A stretch of DNA of 64,000 nucleotides from Microterricola gilva. Its GTDB lineage: Bacteria > Actinomycetota > Actinomycetes > Actinomycetales > Microbacteriaceae. A program made the translations under genes and the position numbers. The notes below the pieces were generated by a model. That model ran no database searches. It worked only from the letters and a program-made list of their open reading frames with translations, and was not told where the DNA came from. This document shows positions 7,763 through 16,062 of this stretch, piece by piece; position 1 is the first letter of the stretch, and the number at the start of each line of letters is the position of its first letter. The stretch lies in contig NZ_SHLC01000001.1 of the NCBI RefSeq assembly GCF_004217495.1, positions 1,054,001 to 1,118,000 of the forward strand, written 5' to 3'.

Positions 7763-8977
7763 GTGACCGATCAAGCCGCCCGACCTCTCTGGGCGGGGCG
7801 AACCCTCGCGCTGCTCGGCATCCTGCTCGTCGCCCTGAATCTGCGCACGGCCGTCGCGGCCCTCTCGCCGATCGCCGCCGAGATCACACAGGACATCCCG
7901 CTCTCGCCGATCGCCCTCGGCGTCCTCGGCATGCTCCCGCCTGTGTGCTTCGCGCTGTTCGGCATCCTCTCGCCCGTATTCACTCGGCGCTTCGGTCTCG
8001 AGCCGGTGCTCATCGCCGCGCTCGTCGCGATCGTCGTCGGCCACACGCTGCGCGGCCTCTCCGTGTCGCTGCCGATGCTGCTGCTCGGCAGCGCGATCAC
8101 CTTCGCCGGCCTCGGAGTCGGCAATGTGCTGCTGCCGCCGCTGGTCAAGAAGTACTTCCCCGATCGCGTCGGCCTGATGACGACGCTCTACGCCACCGCG
8201 CTCTCCGTCGGCACTTTCATCCCGCCGCTCTTCGCCGTTCCCGTCGCGGAGGCCGCTGGCTGGCAGTTCTCGCTCGGCATGTGGGCCGTCTTCGGCATGC
8301 TCGCGCTGCTGCCGTGGGTGACGCTGATGATCGGACACCGCACGCGCGGCGCAGAACTCCCGGAGGAGGCGCGGCCGGAGCTCCTGGTGCGCGTCTGGCG
8401 GTCATCGCTCGGCTGGTCGCTCGCCGTCGTCTTCGCGACGTCCTCCCTCAACGCCTACGCGATGTTCGCCTGGCTGCCGGCGCTGCTCGTCGACACCGCG
8501 GGGCAGACGCCGGCAGAGGCGGGGGCGATGCTCTCGCTCTACGCCGCGATGGGGCTTCCGGCCGCACTCGTGATTCCCGTGCTCGCGGCGAGGCTCCGCC
8601 ACATCGGGGTGCTCGTCTACCTCGGGGTCGCGTTCTTCATCGTCGGCTACCTGGGACTGCTGCTCGTTCCGGCAGAGCTCACCTGGCTGTGGGTGGCGTT
8701 GGCCGGGCTCGGGCCGCTGATCTTCCCGCTCTCGCTCGTGCTGATCAATCTGCGCACGCGCACGCACGAGGGTTCCGTCGCGCTCAGCGGTTTCATCCAG
8801 GGCGTCGGGTACACGATCGGCGCGCTCGGCCCGCTGTTGGTCGGCGTGTTCCACGAGCTGAGCTCGGGCTGGAGCCTGCCGCTGCTCTTCCTCATGGCGA
8901 CGGCCGTGGTCTGCGCATTCGCCGGATCGGTGGTCGCGCGCCCGCACATGCTGGAGGACGGCCCGGCCCACCGCTGA
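7763..8977 (+). CDS. MFS transporter, CynX/NimT family
   Basis: 404-residue 12-helix major facilitator. The TM1 region LLVALNLRTAVAALSPIAAEI is the hallmark of the CynX/NimT (cyanate, 2-nitroimidazole) subfamily. Later the segment GFIQGVGYTIGALGPLLVGVFHE matches the conserved TM10-11 region of these proteins. Members import cyanate or export nitroimidazoles or other small molecules, and the substrate here is unknown since no cyanase gene is nearby. The GTG start directly follows a leaderless promoter. It converges on the ROK kinase gene. Confidence 0.88.
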   Translation: MTDQAARPLWAGRTLALLGILLVALNLRTAVAALSPIAAEITQDIPLSPIALGVLGMLPPVCFALFGILSPVFTRRFGLEPVLIAALVAIVVGHTLRGLSVSLPMLLLGSAITFAGLGVGNVLLPPLVKKYFPDRVGLMTTLYATALSVGTFIPPLFAVPVAEAAGWQFSLGMWAVFGMLALLPWVTLMIGHRTRGAELPEEARPELLVRVWRSSLGWSLAVVFATSSLNAYAMFAWLPALLVDTAGQTPAEAGAMLSLYAAMGLPAALVIPVLAARLRHIGVLVYLGVAFFIVGYLGLLLVPAELTWLWVALAGLGPLIFPLSLVLINLRTRTHEGSVALSGFIQGVGYTIGALGPLLVGVFHELSSGWSLPLLFLMATAVVCAFAGSVVARPHMLEDGPAHR

Positions 8978-8994
8978 GCCGCGCGCCGCAGCCG

Positions 8995-9012
8995 CAGCCG
9001 TCGCGGCGGCTG
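8995..9012. terminator. Short GC hairpin between convergent genes
   Basis: CAGCCG (8995-9000) pairs with CGGCTG (9007-9012) around a 6-nt loop in the 38-bp gap between the MFS and ROK 3' ends. It has no T-tract, so it is only a weak terminator candidate. Confidence 0.35.
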
Positions 9013-9015
9013 TTG

Positions 9016-9978
9016 CTAGGCGACGAGGGCGGCGCGGTGGATCAGCGCGGCGGCGCCGATGAGGGGGCCGTCACCGGAGAGCCCGGACGGCACGATCAGC
9101 ACCCGCGTGACGTAGCCGAACTCGACGCGCTCGGCCACTGCGGCCCTGGCGTGCTCGAACAGCAGCGGGCTCACATGTGAGAATCCGCCGCCGATCGCGA
9201 CAACGTCGAGGTCGACGAGGCTCGCGGCCGAGGCGATCGCGCGCCCGACGGCTCGGCCGGCCCGTTCGACGGCGCGCACGGCGATCGGGTCACCGGCCAG
9301 GACGGCCGCGGCGAGCTCCTCGCCCGTGCTGCCGCTCCAGCCCTGGGCGTTGGCCCACTCGACCGTGCGGGGGCCGGACGCGACGGCCTCCAGGCAGCCG
9401 AGGCCGCCGCAATGGCAGGGGTCGTCGTGCCCGCCGATCTCGACGTGGCCGATGTGGCCGGCGTTACCGCTCGGGCCAGGCACGGTGTGGCCGCCGAGCA
9501 CGAGGCCGCCCCCGACACCGGTCGAGACGATCATGCCCATGACGTTGTCGTAGCCCTGGGCCGCCCCGACCCAGTGTTCGGCGAGCGTGATGCAGAGGCC
9601 GTCCATGCGCAGGGTCACCGGGATGCCAGGCAGCACGGGGTGCACGGTGTCGGCGACGAGCTCGCGCAGCGGATAGTCACGCCACACGGGCAGATTCAGC
9701 GGAGACACCCGCCCGGCGCCGAGGTTGATCGGGCCGGCCGCACCGATGCCGACGCCGCGCACCAGGCCCGCGTCAAATGCGGCATCCGGCCCGCTCAGCA
9801 TGGCGAGAACACCGCGGATCGCGGAGCGCACGCTCTCGGCGAGCTCCTCCGCGCTCTGCCCGCGCCCGGTGGGGAAGCGGTGGCGGCTCGACGGAAGGAC
9901 GGCGCCGTGCTCATCGACGAGCGCGGCTTCGACCTTGGTGCCGCCGATGTCAAGGGCGATGGCGAGGGATGCAGGCAT
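9016..9978 (-). CDS. ROK family sugar kinase (glucokinase-like)
   Basis: 320-residue ROK protein without the N-terminal winged-helix of ROK repressors, so a kinase rather than a regulator. The ATP-binding motif ALDIGGTKVEAALV is at the N-terminus. The segment GHIGHVEIGGHDDPCHCGGLGCLEAVASG has the ROK zinc motif with the His and three Cys. The sugar-binding region contains IVSTGVGGGLVLGG. It phosphorylates a hexose or N-acyl hexosamine; which one is not determinable. The ATG at 9978 is chosen (not the upstream one at 10023) because TATGCT lies 6 nt upstream. A palindromic operator lies just beyond, so it may share control with the divergent SorC-type regulator. Confidence 0.85.
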   Translation of the reverse strand: MPASLAIALDIGGTKVEAALVDEHGAVLPSSRHRFPTGRGQSAEELAESVRSAIRGVLAMLSGPDAAFDAGLVRGVGIGAAGPINLGAGRVSPLNLPVWRDYPLRELVADTVHPVLPGIPVTLRMDGLCITLAEHWVGAAQGYDNVMGMIVSTGVGGGLVLGGHTVPGPSGNAGHIGHVEIGGHDDPCHCGGLGCLEAVASGPRTVEWANAQGWSGSTGEELAAAVLAGDPIAVRAVERAGRAVGRAIASAASLVDLDVVAIGGGFSHVSPLLFEHARAAVAERVEFGYVTRVLIVPSGLSGDGPLIGAAALIHRAALVA

Positions 9979-9990
9979 GCATCGAGCATA
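9979..9990 (-). promoter_or_regulatory. Leaderless promoter of the ROK kinase
   Basis: TATGCT (9990-9985) lies exactly 6 nt before the ATG at 9978. The element fixes the start codon and excludes the upstream in-frame ATG. Confidence 0.6.
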
Positions 9991-10015
9991 GGGGTGCGCG
10001 GCGGGGGCATCCGTC

Positions 10016-10031
10016 CTGCTCATATGAGCAG
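10016..10031. promoter_or_regulatory. Perfect 16-bp palindrome, candidate operator
   Basis: CTGCTCATATGAGCAG is a perfect dyad in the intergenic space between the ROK kinase and the SorC-type regulator. It lies 25-45 bp upstream of each predicted transcription start (-10 boxes at 9985-9990 and 10071-10076). This is the position expected for autoregulation by the regulator at 10098. Which protein binds it is inference. Confidence 0.5.
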
Positions 10032-10097
10032 AGACGGCTACGAGTGTTGCGATGCGCGCCGCGTCCGGCCTACTCTGGAAGAGAGGAAAGGCGAGTG

Positions 10098-11042
10098 ATG
10101 GTCGAGAGCGACGAACTGTTGTCGATCCGTGCTGCGGAGCTGTACTACGAAGAGAACAAGACGCAGGACGAGATCGGTTCGATACTGCGTTTGACGCGCT
10201 GGAAGGTGGGGCGTCTGCTCGCCCAGGCCAAAGCCAACGGCTTCATCCGCATCGAGATCGTGCACCCCCGGGCACGCCGGCTTCCCGTCGAGCGGAAGCT
10301 CCGGGAGAAGCTCGGCCTGAAGGATGCCGTCGTGGTCTCCTCCGCCGGCGTTGCCGACGACGACGAGCTGCAGTCGCGCACGGCGCAGGCCGCCGCCGAC
10401 TACCTCACCTCGCTCCGCCCGATCCCGCGCACACTCGGCCTCAGCTGGGGTCGCACGCTGCACGACGTCTCCATCCACCTCAAGCAGGGCTGGGCGCCTG
10501 GCGTCAACGTCGTGCAGATCAACGGCGGCGTCAGCCTGAACCGGCGTGCAGGCACCGCCGCGACCACGGCCGTCACGATCGCCAGCAAGGCCAGCGGCCA
10601 GGCGACTCTGCTGCCGAGCCCGGCCATCCTCGAGCGCATCGAGACCAAGCGGGCCATCGAGGCCGACCGTTCCGTCGCCGCCGTGCTCGAAATGGCGGGA
10701 ACGGCCAACGCCTACCTGTTCAGCGCGGGAGCGGCCGATCAGAACTCCGTACACGTCGACAGCGGCTACATAACGGCGGAGAATGTCAGCGAGCTCGTGC
10801 GCAAGGGCGCGGTCGGTGACGTCATCGGTCGCTACATCGACAGCAACGGCAACATCGTCGACCCCGCGCTCGATGACCGCACCGTCGGGCTCCGGCTCGA
10901 CGATCTGCGCAACGCCGCGTTGACCATCGCGGTCATATCCGGAGCGGCCAAACACGCCGTGGCCGGGGCCGTCGTGAGCAGCGGGCTCTGCAAGGTCCTC
11001 GTGACCGACGAAGACACGGCCAACGCCCTCCTCGGCCAGTAG
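10098..11042 (+). CDS. SorC/DeoR-type sugar-binding transcriptional regulator
   Basis: 314-residue cytoplasmic regulator. An N-terminal helix-turn-helix (about residues 10-55, with AAELYYEENKTQDEIGSILRLTRWKVGRLLAQAK) is followed by the SorC-type effector domain, related to phosphosugar isomerase folds (GLSWGRTLHDVS, INGGV, GSGL-type loops). In this family the effectors are phosphorylated sugars such as deoxyribose-5-phosphate. deoC follows 56 bp downstream, so control of deoxyribose/deoxynucleoside breakdown is the natural inference. It has an RBS-like GAGAGGAAAGG before the ATG and a TACTCT -10 box at 10071. Confidence 0.85.
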   Translation: MVESDELLSIRAAELYYEENKTQDEIGSILRLTRWKVGRLLAQAKANGFIRIEIVHPRARRLPVERKLREKLGLKDAVVVSSAGVADDDELQSRTAQAAADYLTSLRPIPRTLGLSWGRTLHDVSIHLKQGWAPGVNVVQINGGVSLNRRAGTAATTAVTIASKASGQATLLPSPAILERIETKRAIEADRSVAAVLEMAGTANAYLFSAGAADQNSVHVDSGYITAENVSELVRKGAVGDVIGRYIDSNGNIVDPALDDRTVGLRLDDLRNAALTIAVISGAAKHAVAGAVVSSGLCKVLVTDEDTANALLGQ

Positions 11043-11098
11043 GCCAGAGCAGCACCCCTCAACACTCAACACAACCGCCCAAACAGTGAGGACACCTC

Positions 11099-12103
11099 GT
11101 GACAGGCACCCAGATCATTCCCACCGAACGCGCGCTCGCGCTCATCGGCGGTGAACCAAGCGACGCGAATCTGCGCCGCTACCTCCACGGCATCGCCGGA
11201 GTCGACGCCGTCGGCCTCGAGCAGCGCGCTGCGGCACTCGGCACGCGCTCCATCAAGACCACGTCCAAGGCGTGGGCGCTCGACACCATCATCAAGCTCA
11301 TCGACCTGACGACCCTCGAGGGTGCTGACACCCCAGGCAAGGTGCGCTCGCTCGTCGCCAAGGCGATGACACCGGATGCCGGAGACCCCAGCTGCCCGCG
11401 CGTCGCGGCCGTCTGCGTCTACGGCGACATGGTCCCGTACGCCGTCGAGGCGCTCGGCGCTGCCCACGGCGACCCTGACAACGGCGGCATCAGTGTCGCC
11501 GCCGTCGCGACGGCGTTCCCGAGCGGCCGGGCCTCGCGCTCGATCAAGCTCGAGGACACGGCCGACGCCGTGCGCGCCGGAGCGGACGAGATCGACATGG
11601 TCATCGACCGCGGCGCGTTCCTTTCCGGTCGCTACGGGCTCGTCTACGACGAGATCGTCGCGGTCAAGGAGGCGTGCAAGCGCCCGGACGGCAGCTACGC
11701 CCACCTTAAGGTGATCCTGGAGACCGGCGAGCTCAACACCTACGACAACGTCCGCAGGGCCTCCTGGCTGGCGATCCTTGCCGGAGCCGACTTCATCAAG
11801 ACCTCAACGGGCAAGGTGGCCCCCGCCGCCACCCTCCCCGTCACCCTGCTGATGCTCGAGGTCGTGCGCGACTGGTACCGCCTCACGGGCGAGAAGGTCG
11901 GCGTCAAGCCGGCCGGCGGCATCCGCTCGTCCAAGGACGCCATCAAGTATGTGGTGACCGTTGCCGAGACGGTCGGCGAGGAGTGGCTCACGCCGCACCT
12001 GTTCCGCTTCGGAGCCTCCAGCCTGCTGAACGACGTGCTGATGCAGCGACAGAAGATGGCGAGCGGGCACTACTCCGGCGCCGACTACGTGACGATCGAC
12101 TAA
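11099..12103 (+). CDS. deoC: Deoxyribose-phosphate aldolase
   Basis: Splits 2-deoxyribose-5-phosphate into glyceraldehyde-3-phosphate and acetaldehyde. With 334 residues it is of the long DeoC type with about 70 extra N-terminal residues. The Schiff-base motif GADFIKTSTGKVAPAATLP lies near residue 233, and the second conserved lysine is in VGVKPAGGIR. KLIDLTTL and CVYGDMVP match the family start and substrate loops. The GTG start is preceded by GTGAGGAC. The acetaldehyde product explains the aldehyde dehydrogenase genes that follow, 12 bp and then -4 bp away, so this is a regulator-deoC-aldH-aldH-like operon. Confidence 0.95.
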   Translation: MTGTQIIPTERALALIGGEPSDANLRRYLHGIAGVDAVGLEQRAAALGTRSIKTTSKAWALDTIIKLIDLTTLEGADTPGKVRSLVAKAMTPDAGDPSCPRVAAVCVYGDMVPYAVEALGAAHGDPDNGGISVAAVATAFPSGRASRSIKLEDTADAVRAGADEIDMVIDRGAFLSGRYGLVYDEIVAVKEACKRPDGSYAHLKVILETGELNTYDNVRRASWLAILAGADFIKTSTGKVAPAATLPVTLLMLEVVRDWYRLTGEKVGVKPAGGIRSSKDAIKYVVTVAETVGEEWLTPHLFRFGASSLLNDVLMQRQKMASGHYSGADYVTID

Positions 12104-12115
12104 GGACCAGACACA

Positions 12116-13660
12116 ATGAGTTTCCTCGAATACGCACCTGCTCCAGAGTCGCAGGCGATCCTGCACCTGAAGAGCGACTACGGACTGTTCATCGACGGCG
12201 AGTTCGTCGAGGGGCGCGGCACTCCGTTCCAGACCATCTCCCCGGCCACCGAGAAGCACATCGCGACCATCGCGCACGCCTCCGATGCGGATGTCGACCT
12301 GGCCGTCGCGGCCGCCCGTCGTGCATACGACACGACGTGGTCGCGCATGTCGGGCAGCGACAGGGGCAAGTACCTCTTCCGCATCGCCCGTCTCGTGCAG
12401 GAGCGCGCCCGTGAGCTCGCCGTGGCCGAGACCCTCGACAACGGCAAGCCGATCAAGGAGAGCCGCGACGTCGACGTGCCCCTCGTCGCCGCCTGGTTCT
12501 TCTACTACGCCGGCTGGGCAGACAAGCTCGACCACGCCGGACTCGGCGCCAACCCGGCATCCCTCGGCGTCGCGGCCCAGGTGATCCCGTGGAACTTCCC
12601 GCTGCTGATGCTCGCGTGGAAGATCGCCCCTGCGCTTGCCGCTGGCAACACCGTCGTGATCAAGCCGGCGGAGACCACCTCGCTGTCCGCAATGATCTTC
12701 GCCGAGATCCTGCAGCAGGCAGACCTCCCGCCCGGCGTCGTCAACATCATCACCGGGGCCGGCGACACCGGCTCGGCGCTGGTGAACCACGGCGACGTCA
12801 ACAAGGTAGCGTTCACCGGCTCGACCGCGGTCGGCCGCATGATCGCCCGCTCGACGGCAGGTACAGACAAGAAGCTCACGCTCGAGCTCGGCGGCAAGGC
12901 CGCGAACATCGTCTTCGACGACGCTCCGATCGACCAGGCCATCGAGGGCATCGTCAACGGCATCTTCTTCAACCAGGGGCACGTCTGCTGCGCCGGCAGC
13001 CGCCTCCTCGTGCAGGAGAACATCCACGACGAGGTCGTCGATCGCTTGAAGGCGCGACTCTCGACGCTGCGCCTCGGCGACCCGCTCGACAAGAACACCG
13101 ACATCGGCGCCATCAACAGCCGCGAGCAGCTGGAGCGCATCCGCGAGCTCAGCGACATCGGTGAGTCGGAGGGCGCAGAGCGCTGGACCGCCGATTGCGC
13201 CATCCCGGAGAACGGCTTCTGGTTCGCCCCGACGATCTTCACCAACGTCGCGACGAGCAACCGCATCGCCCGCGACGAGGTGTTCGGCCCTGTGCTCTCC
13301 GTGTTGACGTTCCGCACGCCGGCCGAGGCGATCGCCAAGGCCAACAACACGCCGTACGGCCTCTCCGCCGGCATCTGGACCGACAAGGGCAGCCGCATCC
13401 TGGCCGTGGCCGACAAGCTGCGCGCCGGCGTCATCTGGGCGAACACCTTCAACCGCTTCGACCCGTCCAGCCCGTTCGGCGGCTACAAGGAGTCCGGCTA
13501 CGGCCGCGAGGGCGGCCGTCACGGCCTCGCCGCGTACCTGAAGCCGGCCTCCAGTAGCACCGCGGCGGCGGCCAAGGCCGCCAATGCCTTAACCACCAGT
13601 GCAGCCTCAACCAGTGCCGTTACCCCGAAGGCCAAGACCGCAAAGAAGGCCAGCAAATGA
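12116..13660 (+). CDS. Aldehyde dehydrogenase family protein (deoC-linked), with Ala/Lys-rich tail
   Basis: NAD(P)-dependent aldehyde dehydrogenase of 514 residues. It is complete: [29 protein letters not shown] carries the conserved Asn and Lys, FTGSTAVGR is the cofactor loop, LELGGKAAN has the general-base Glu, and GHVCCAGSRLLVQ near residue 289 has the catalytic Cys. The natural substrate is probably acetaldehyde from DeoC, though this is inference. The last ~35 residues (SSSTAAAAKAANALTTSA and onward, ending in Lys-rich KAKTAKKASK) form an unusual low-complexity tail after the normal end of the fold. The stop overlaps the next gene by 4 nt. Confidence 0.93.
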   Translation: MSFLEYAPAPESQAILHLKSDYGLFIDGEFVEGRGTPFQTISPATEKHIATIAHASDADVDLAVAAARRAYDTTWSRMSGSDRGKYLFRIARLVQERARELAVAETLDNGKPIKESRDVDVPLVAAWFFYYAGWADKLDHAGLGANPASLGVAAQVIPWNFPLLMLAWKIAPALAAGNTVVIKPAETTSLSAMIFAEILQQADLPPGVVNIITGAGDTGSALVNHGDVNKVAFTGSTAVGRMIARSTAGTDKKLTLELGGKAANIVFDDAPIDQAIEGIVNGIFFNQGHVCCAGSRLLVQENIHDEVVDRLKARLSTLRLGDPLDKNTDIGAINSREQLERIRELSDIGESEGAERWTADCAIPENGFWFAPTIFTNVATSNRIARDEVFGPVLSVLTFRTPAEAIAKANNTPYGLSAGIWTDKGSRILAVADKLRAGVIWANTFNRFDPSSPFGGYKESGYGREGGRHGLAAYLKPASSSTAAAAKAANALTTSAASTSAVTPKAKTAKKASK

Positions 13661-14517
13661 CCCGTCTCGCCGTTCCCAAGACCTACAAGCTCTACATCGG
13701 CGGCAAGTTCCCGCGCAGCGAGTCCGGCCGCACCTACGAGGTGCTCTCTGCCAACGGTGAGTTCCTCGCCAACGCGGCGCTCGCCAGCCGCAAGGACGCC
13801 CGCGACGCCGTCGTGGCCGCCCGCTCGGCCGTCGGAGGCTGGGCAGGCGCGACCGGTTACAACCGCGGGCAGGTGCTGTACCGCATCGCCGAGCTGCTCG
13901 AGGGGCGCCGTGCGCAGTTCGTCGCCGAGATCCGCGATGCGGAGGGCGTCACCGCTGCTGCGGCATCCGCCCAGGTCGACGAGGCGATCGACCGGTGGGT
14001 CTGGTACGCCGGCTGGGCCGACAAGTACGTGCAGGTCGCGGGCAACGCCAACGCGGTCTCCGGCCCGTACTTCAACATCTCGGTGCCGGAGCCGACCGGC
14101 GTCGTTGCGATCATCGCGCCGCAGGATAGCTCGCTGCTCGGCCTCGTCTCGGCCGTCGCTCCCGCCCTCGTCGCTGGCAACAGCGTCGTCGTCGTGGCCA
14201 GCGAGAAGCTGCCGCTCGCCGCGATCAGCCTGAGCGAGGTGCTGGCGACGAGCGACGTCCCCGGCGGCGTCGTGAACATCCTCACCGGTTCGCCTGCCGA
14301 GATCGCGCCCTGGCTGGCCAGCCACGCCGACGTCAACGCCATCGACCTGGTCGGCGGGGGAGACCTCGACTGGATCTCGCTGCAGGTGGCCGCGGCCGAC
14401 ACGCTCAAGCGCGTGTTCACGCCGGAGAACGGCGCGGATGCCGCGGCACCGACGCTCGGCCGCATCACCGGTTTCACCGAGACCAAGACCGTCTGGCACA
14501 CCAAGGGTCTGATCTAG
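13657..14517 (+). CDS. Short aldehyde-dehydrogenase-like protein lacking the catalytic domain
   Basis: 286 residues align with the N-terminal cofactor domain of aldehyde dehydrogenases (YIGGKFPRSESGRTYEV and onward) and then with the extreme C-terminal end (GFTETKTVWHTKGLI). The catalytic domain with the nucleophilic Cys and the LELGG glutamate is absent. Cofactor residues are also altered: PWNFP reads PQDSS, the GN-VV-KPAE lysine position reads VVVASE, and the FTGS loop is gone. It is therefore probably a pseudo-enzyme or a regulatory/structural partner of the full-length protein. The two genes overlap (ATGA), so they are made in a coupled way. An in-frame deletion derivative is the alternative reading, but the frame is open and the codon use normal. 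Confidence 0.85.
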   Translation: MTRLAVPKTYKLYIGGKFPRSESGRTYEVLSANGEFLANAALASRKDARDAVVAARSAVGGWAGATGYNRGQVLYRIAELLEGRRAQFVAEIRDAEGVTAAAASAQVDEAIDRWVWYAGWADKYVQVAGNANAVSGPYFNISVPEPTGVVAIIAPQDSSLLGLVSAVAPALVAGNSVVVVASEKLPLAAISLSEVLATSDVPGGVVNILTGSPAEIAPWLASHADVNAIDLVGGGDLDWISLQVAAADTLKRVFTPENGADAAAPTLGRITGFTETKTVWHTKGLI

Positions 14518-14566
14518 GCGCCGGATCGTCGACGCCCGCGAACGCCGCTGAGCGCTGGCCGCTGGG

Positions 14567-14610
14567 AGAGCCGCCGCCACCCGATCTGGGGTGGCGGCGG
14601 CTCTATTCTT
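14567..14610 (+). terminator. Strong intrinsic terminator of the deoC operon
   Basis: A perfect 16-bp GC-rich stem (14567-14582 with 14589-14604) encloses a 6-nt loop and is followed by ATTCTTTG. It closes the regulator-deoC-aldH operon. Confidence 0.85.
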
Positions 14611-14694
14611 TGAGTAACGAAAAGATAACGGCTGCGCTAGTGTTTCGACTATCAGACCGCGCGATGGGGCGCGGAACGGTCGAAAGGTCACCAC

Positions 14695-15567
14695 GTGAAA
14701 GCTCGGGTTGCAGCGATCCTCGCCACGGCTACGTCGCTCGCCCTGCTCAACACCCTGGTCCTCACGCCCGGCGCCCCCGAGGTGTTCGCCTCCGATGTCT
14801 TCGGCTCGCTCCGGCTGCCGGGGGACGCGGCGTTCATCGCCGGTCACCGCGGCGACCGCTCGGTCGCACCCGAGAACACGATCGCGGCATTCACGGCGGC
14901 CTTCGAGAACCCGTCGATGCAGTTCGTCGAGACAGACGTGCAGCTCAGCCGAGACGGCGTTCCGATGATCTTCCACGACACGACGCTCAAGCGCGTGACA
15001 GGCTCGCCCAAACGCGTCGCCGATCTGAACGTTGCCGAGCTGAAGCGCCTTGATGTCGGTGCCTTCTACGGCGAGGACTTCGTCGACACACGGATGCCGA
15101 GCCTCGACGAGTTCCTGGAGCTGGCAGGCGGCTACGACAAGCGGCTCCTCGTCGAGCTGAAGGCCGACTGGACGCCGCAGCAGTTGGCGATCGTCGTGGC
15201 GGCGATCGAACGCTCCGGCGTCGGATCGCGCGTGCTGCTGCAGAGCTTCAGCATCGAGACGCTGCAGAATCTGCAGAGTGCGGCGCCGAAGCAGCCCAGG
15301 ATGCTGCTGATCCGGGAACTGCCTGCCGATCCCGTGCCGATGGCGCTGCGCCTCGGCGTTCTCGCGCTCGGCACGACGGCGCAGTCGGTGACGGCAGCAC
15401 CGCAGGCGCTGCAACGTCTGCACGAGGTCGGGATCGGTGTCGTCTGCTACACGCTGAACTCGGAGCGGAGCTGGGCGGAGGTGCAGGCGCTCGGCGTCGA
15501 CGGCATCATCACGGACACCCCGAGCGACCTCGACGGCTGGCTCGCCGACAACGCCCCCGGCACATAG
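14695..15567 (+). CDS. Secreted glycerophosphodiester phosphodiesterase
   Basis: Hydrolyses glycerophosphodiesters to glycerol-3-phosphate and an alcohol. The 290 residues begin with a short signal-like segment (about residues 1-32, hydrophobic core from VAAILATATSLALLNTLVL). The GDPD fold then shows AGHRGDRSVAPENTIAAF (catalytic His at about 51, metal-binding Glu at 60), FVETDVQLSRDGVPMIFHDTTLKR (metal and second catalytic His), LLVELKADW, and the C-terminal VDGIITDTPSDL. It probably acts outside the membrane. The GTG start is preceded by GAAAGG. A TAGTGT element at 14638 may be its -10 box. Confidence 0.9.
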   Translation: MKARVAAILATATSLALLNTLVLTPGAPEVFASDVFGSLRLPGDAAFIAGHRGDRSVAPENTIAAFTAAFENPSMQFVETDVQLSRDGVPMIFHDTTLKRVTGSPKRVADLNVAELKRLDVGAFYGEDFVDTRMPSLDEFLELAGGYDKRLLVELKADWTPQQLAIVVAAIERSGVGSRVLLQSFSIETLQNLQSAAPKQPRMLLIRELPADPVPMALRLGVLALGTTAQSVTAAPQALQRLHEVGIGVVCYTLNSERSWAEVQALGVDGIITDTPSDLDGWLADNAPGT

Positions 15568-15572
15568 GTCAC

Positions 15573-15985
15573 GGGCAACCGTTTTCGCATACGCGCTCGG
15601 GGCTTCGCAGGCGCGCCTCCTCGTTCCTCGTCGACGCGCTTGCTCAAGCCAGCGTGCGGAGAAGAGGTTCACAGTGCGGACACTCGGGCTGGCTCGCGGA
15701 GACCCACGCTGGTTCGCGGAGACTCACGCTGGCTTGAGGGAGCAGCCGAGGGACGAGGCCGCGACCGAAGCCGAGTGCGCTGCGTGACCGGCCGGATGCC
15801 GGGCAACCGTTTTCGCGTACGCGCTCGGGGCTTCGCAGGCGCGCCTCCTCGTTCCTCGTCGACGCGCTTGCTCAAGCCAGCGTGCGGAGAGAGGTTCACA
15901 GTGCGGAAACTCACGCTGGCTCGCGGAGACCCACGCTGGCTTGAGGGAGCAGCCGAGGCACGAGGCCGCGACCGAAGCCAAGTGC
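15573..15985. repeat. Direct repeat of a ~180-200 bp intergenic repeat, with internal 20-bp subrepeats
   Basis: Two copies start at 15573 and 15801 with GGGCAACCGTTTTCGC and continue through almost identical sequence to about 15773 and 15979. The first copy contains one extra 20-bp subunit (GCTGGNTCGCGGAGACNCAC type). Within each copy CTCAAGCCAGCGTG is repeated in inverted orientation (CACGCTGGCTTGAG), so each copy can fold as a long imperfect hairpin. This fills most of the 495-bp gap between the GDPD and SGNH genes. A 126-codon open frame across it (15640-16020) looks like translated repeat, not a gene. Confidence 0.8.
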
Positions 15986-16062
15986 CTGCCGAATCTGTGC
16001 TTGTGCTTCGCATCATCTAGCCAATCTCCAGCCTTCGGGGTGATGATGGTCAAGGGAGGGCC

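Noticed and set aside
15640-16020. 126-codon open frame across the repeat island
   Set aside because: It consists of translated repeat copies, has repeated peptide blocks mirroring the DNA repeat, no RBS and no family resemblance.
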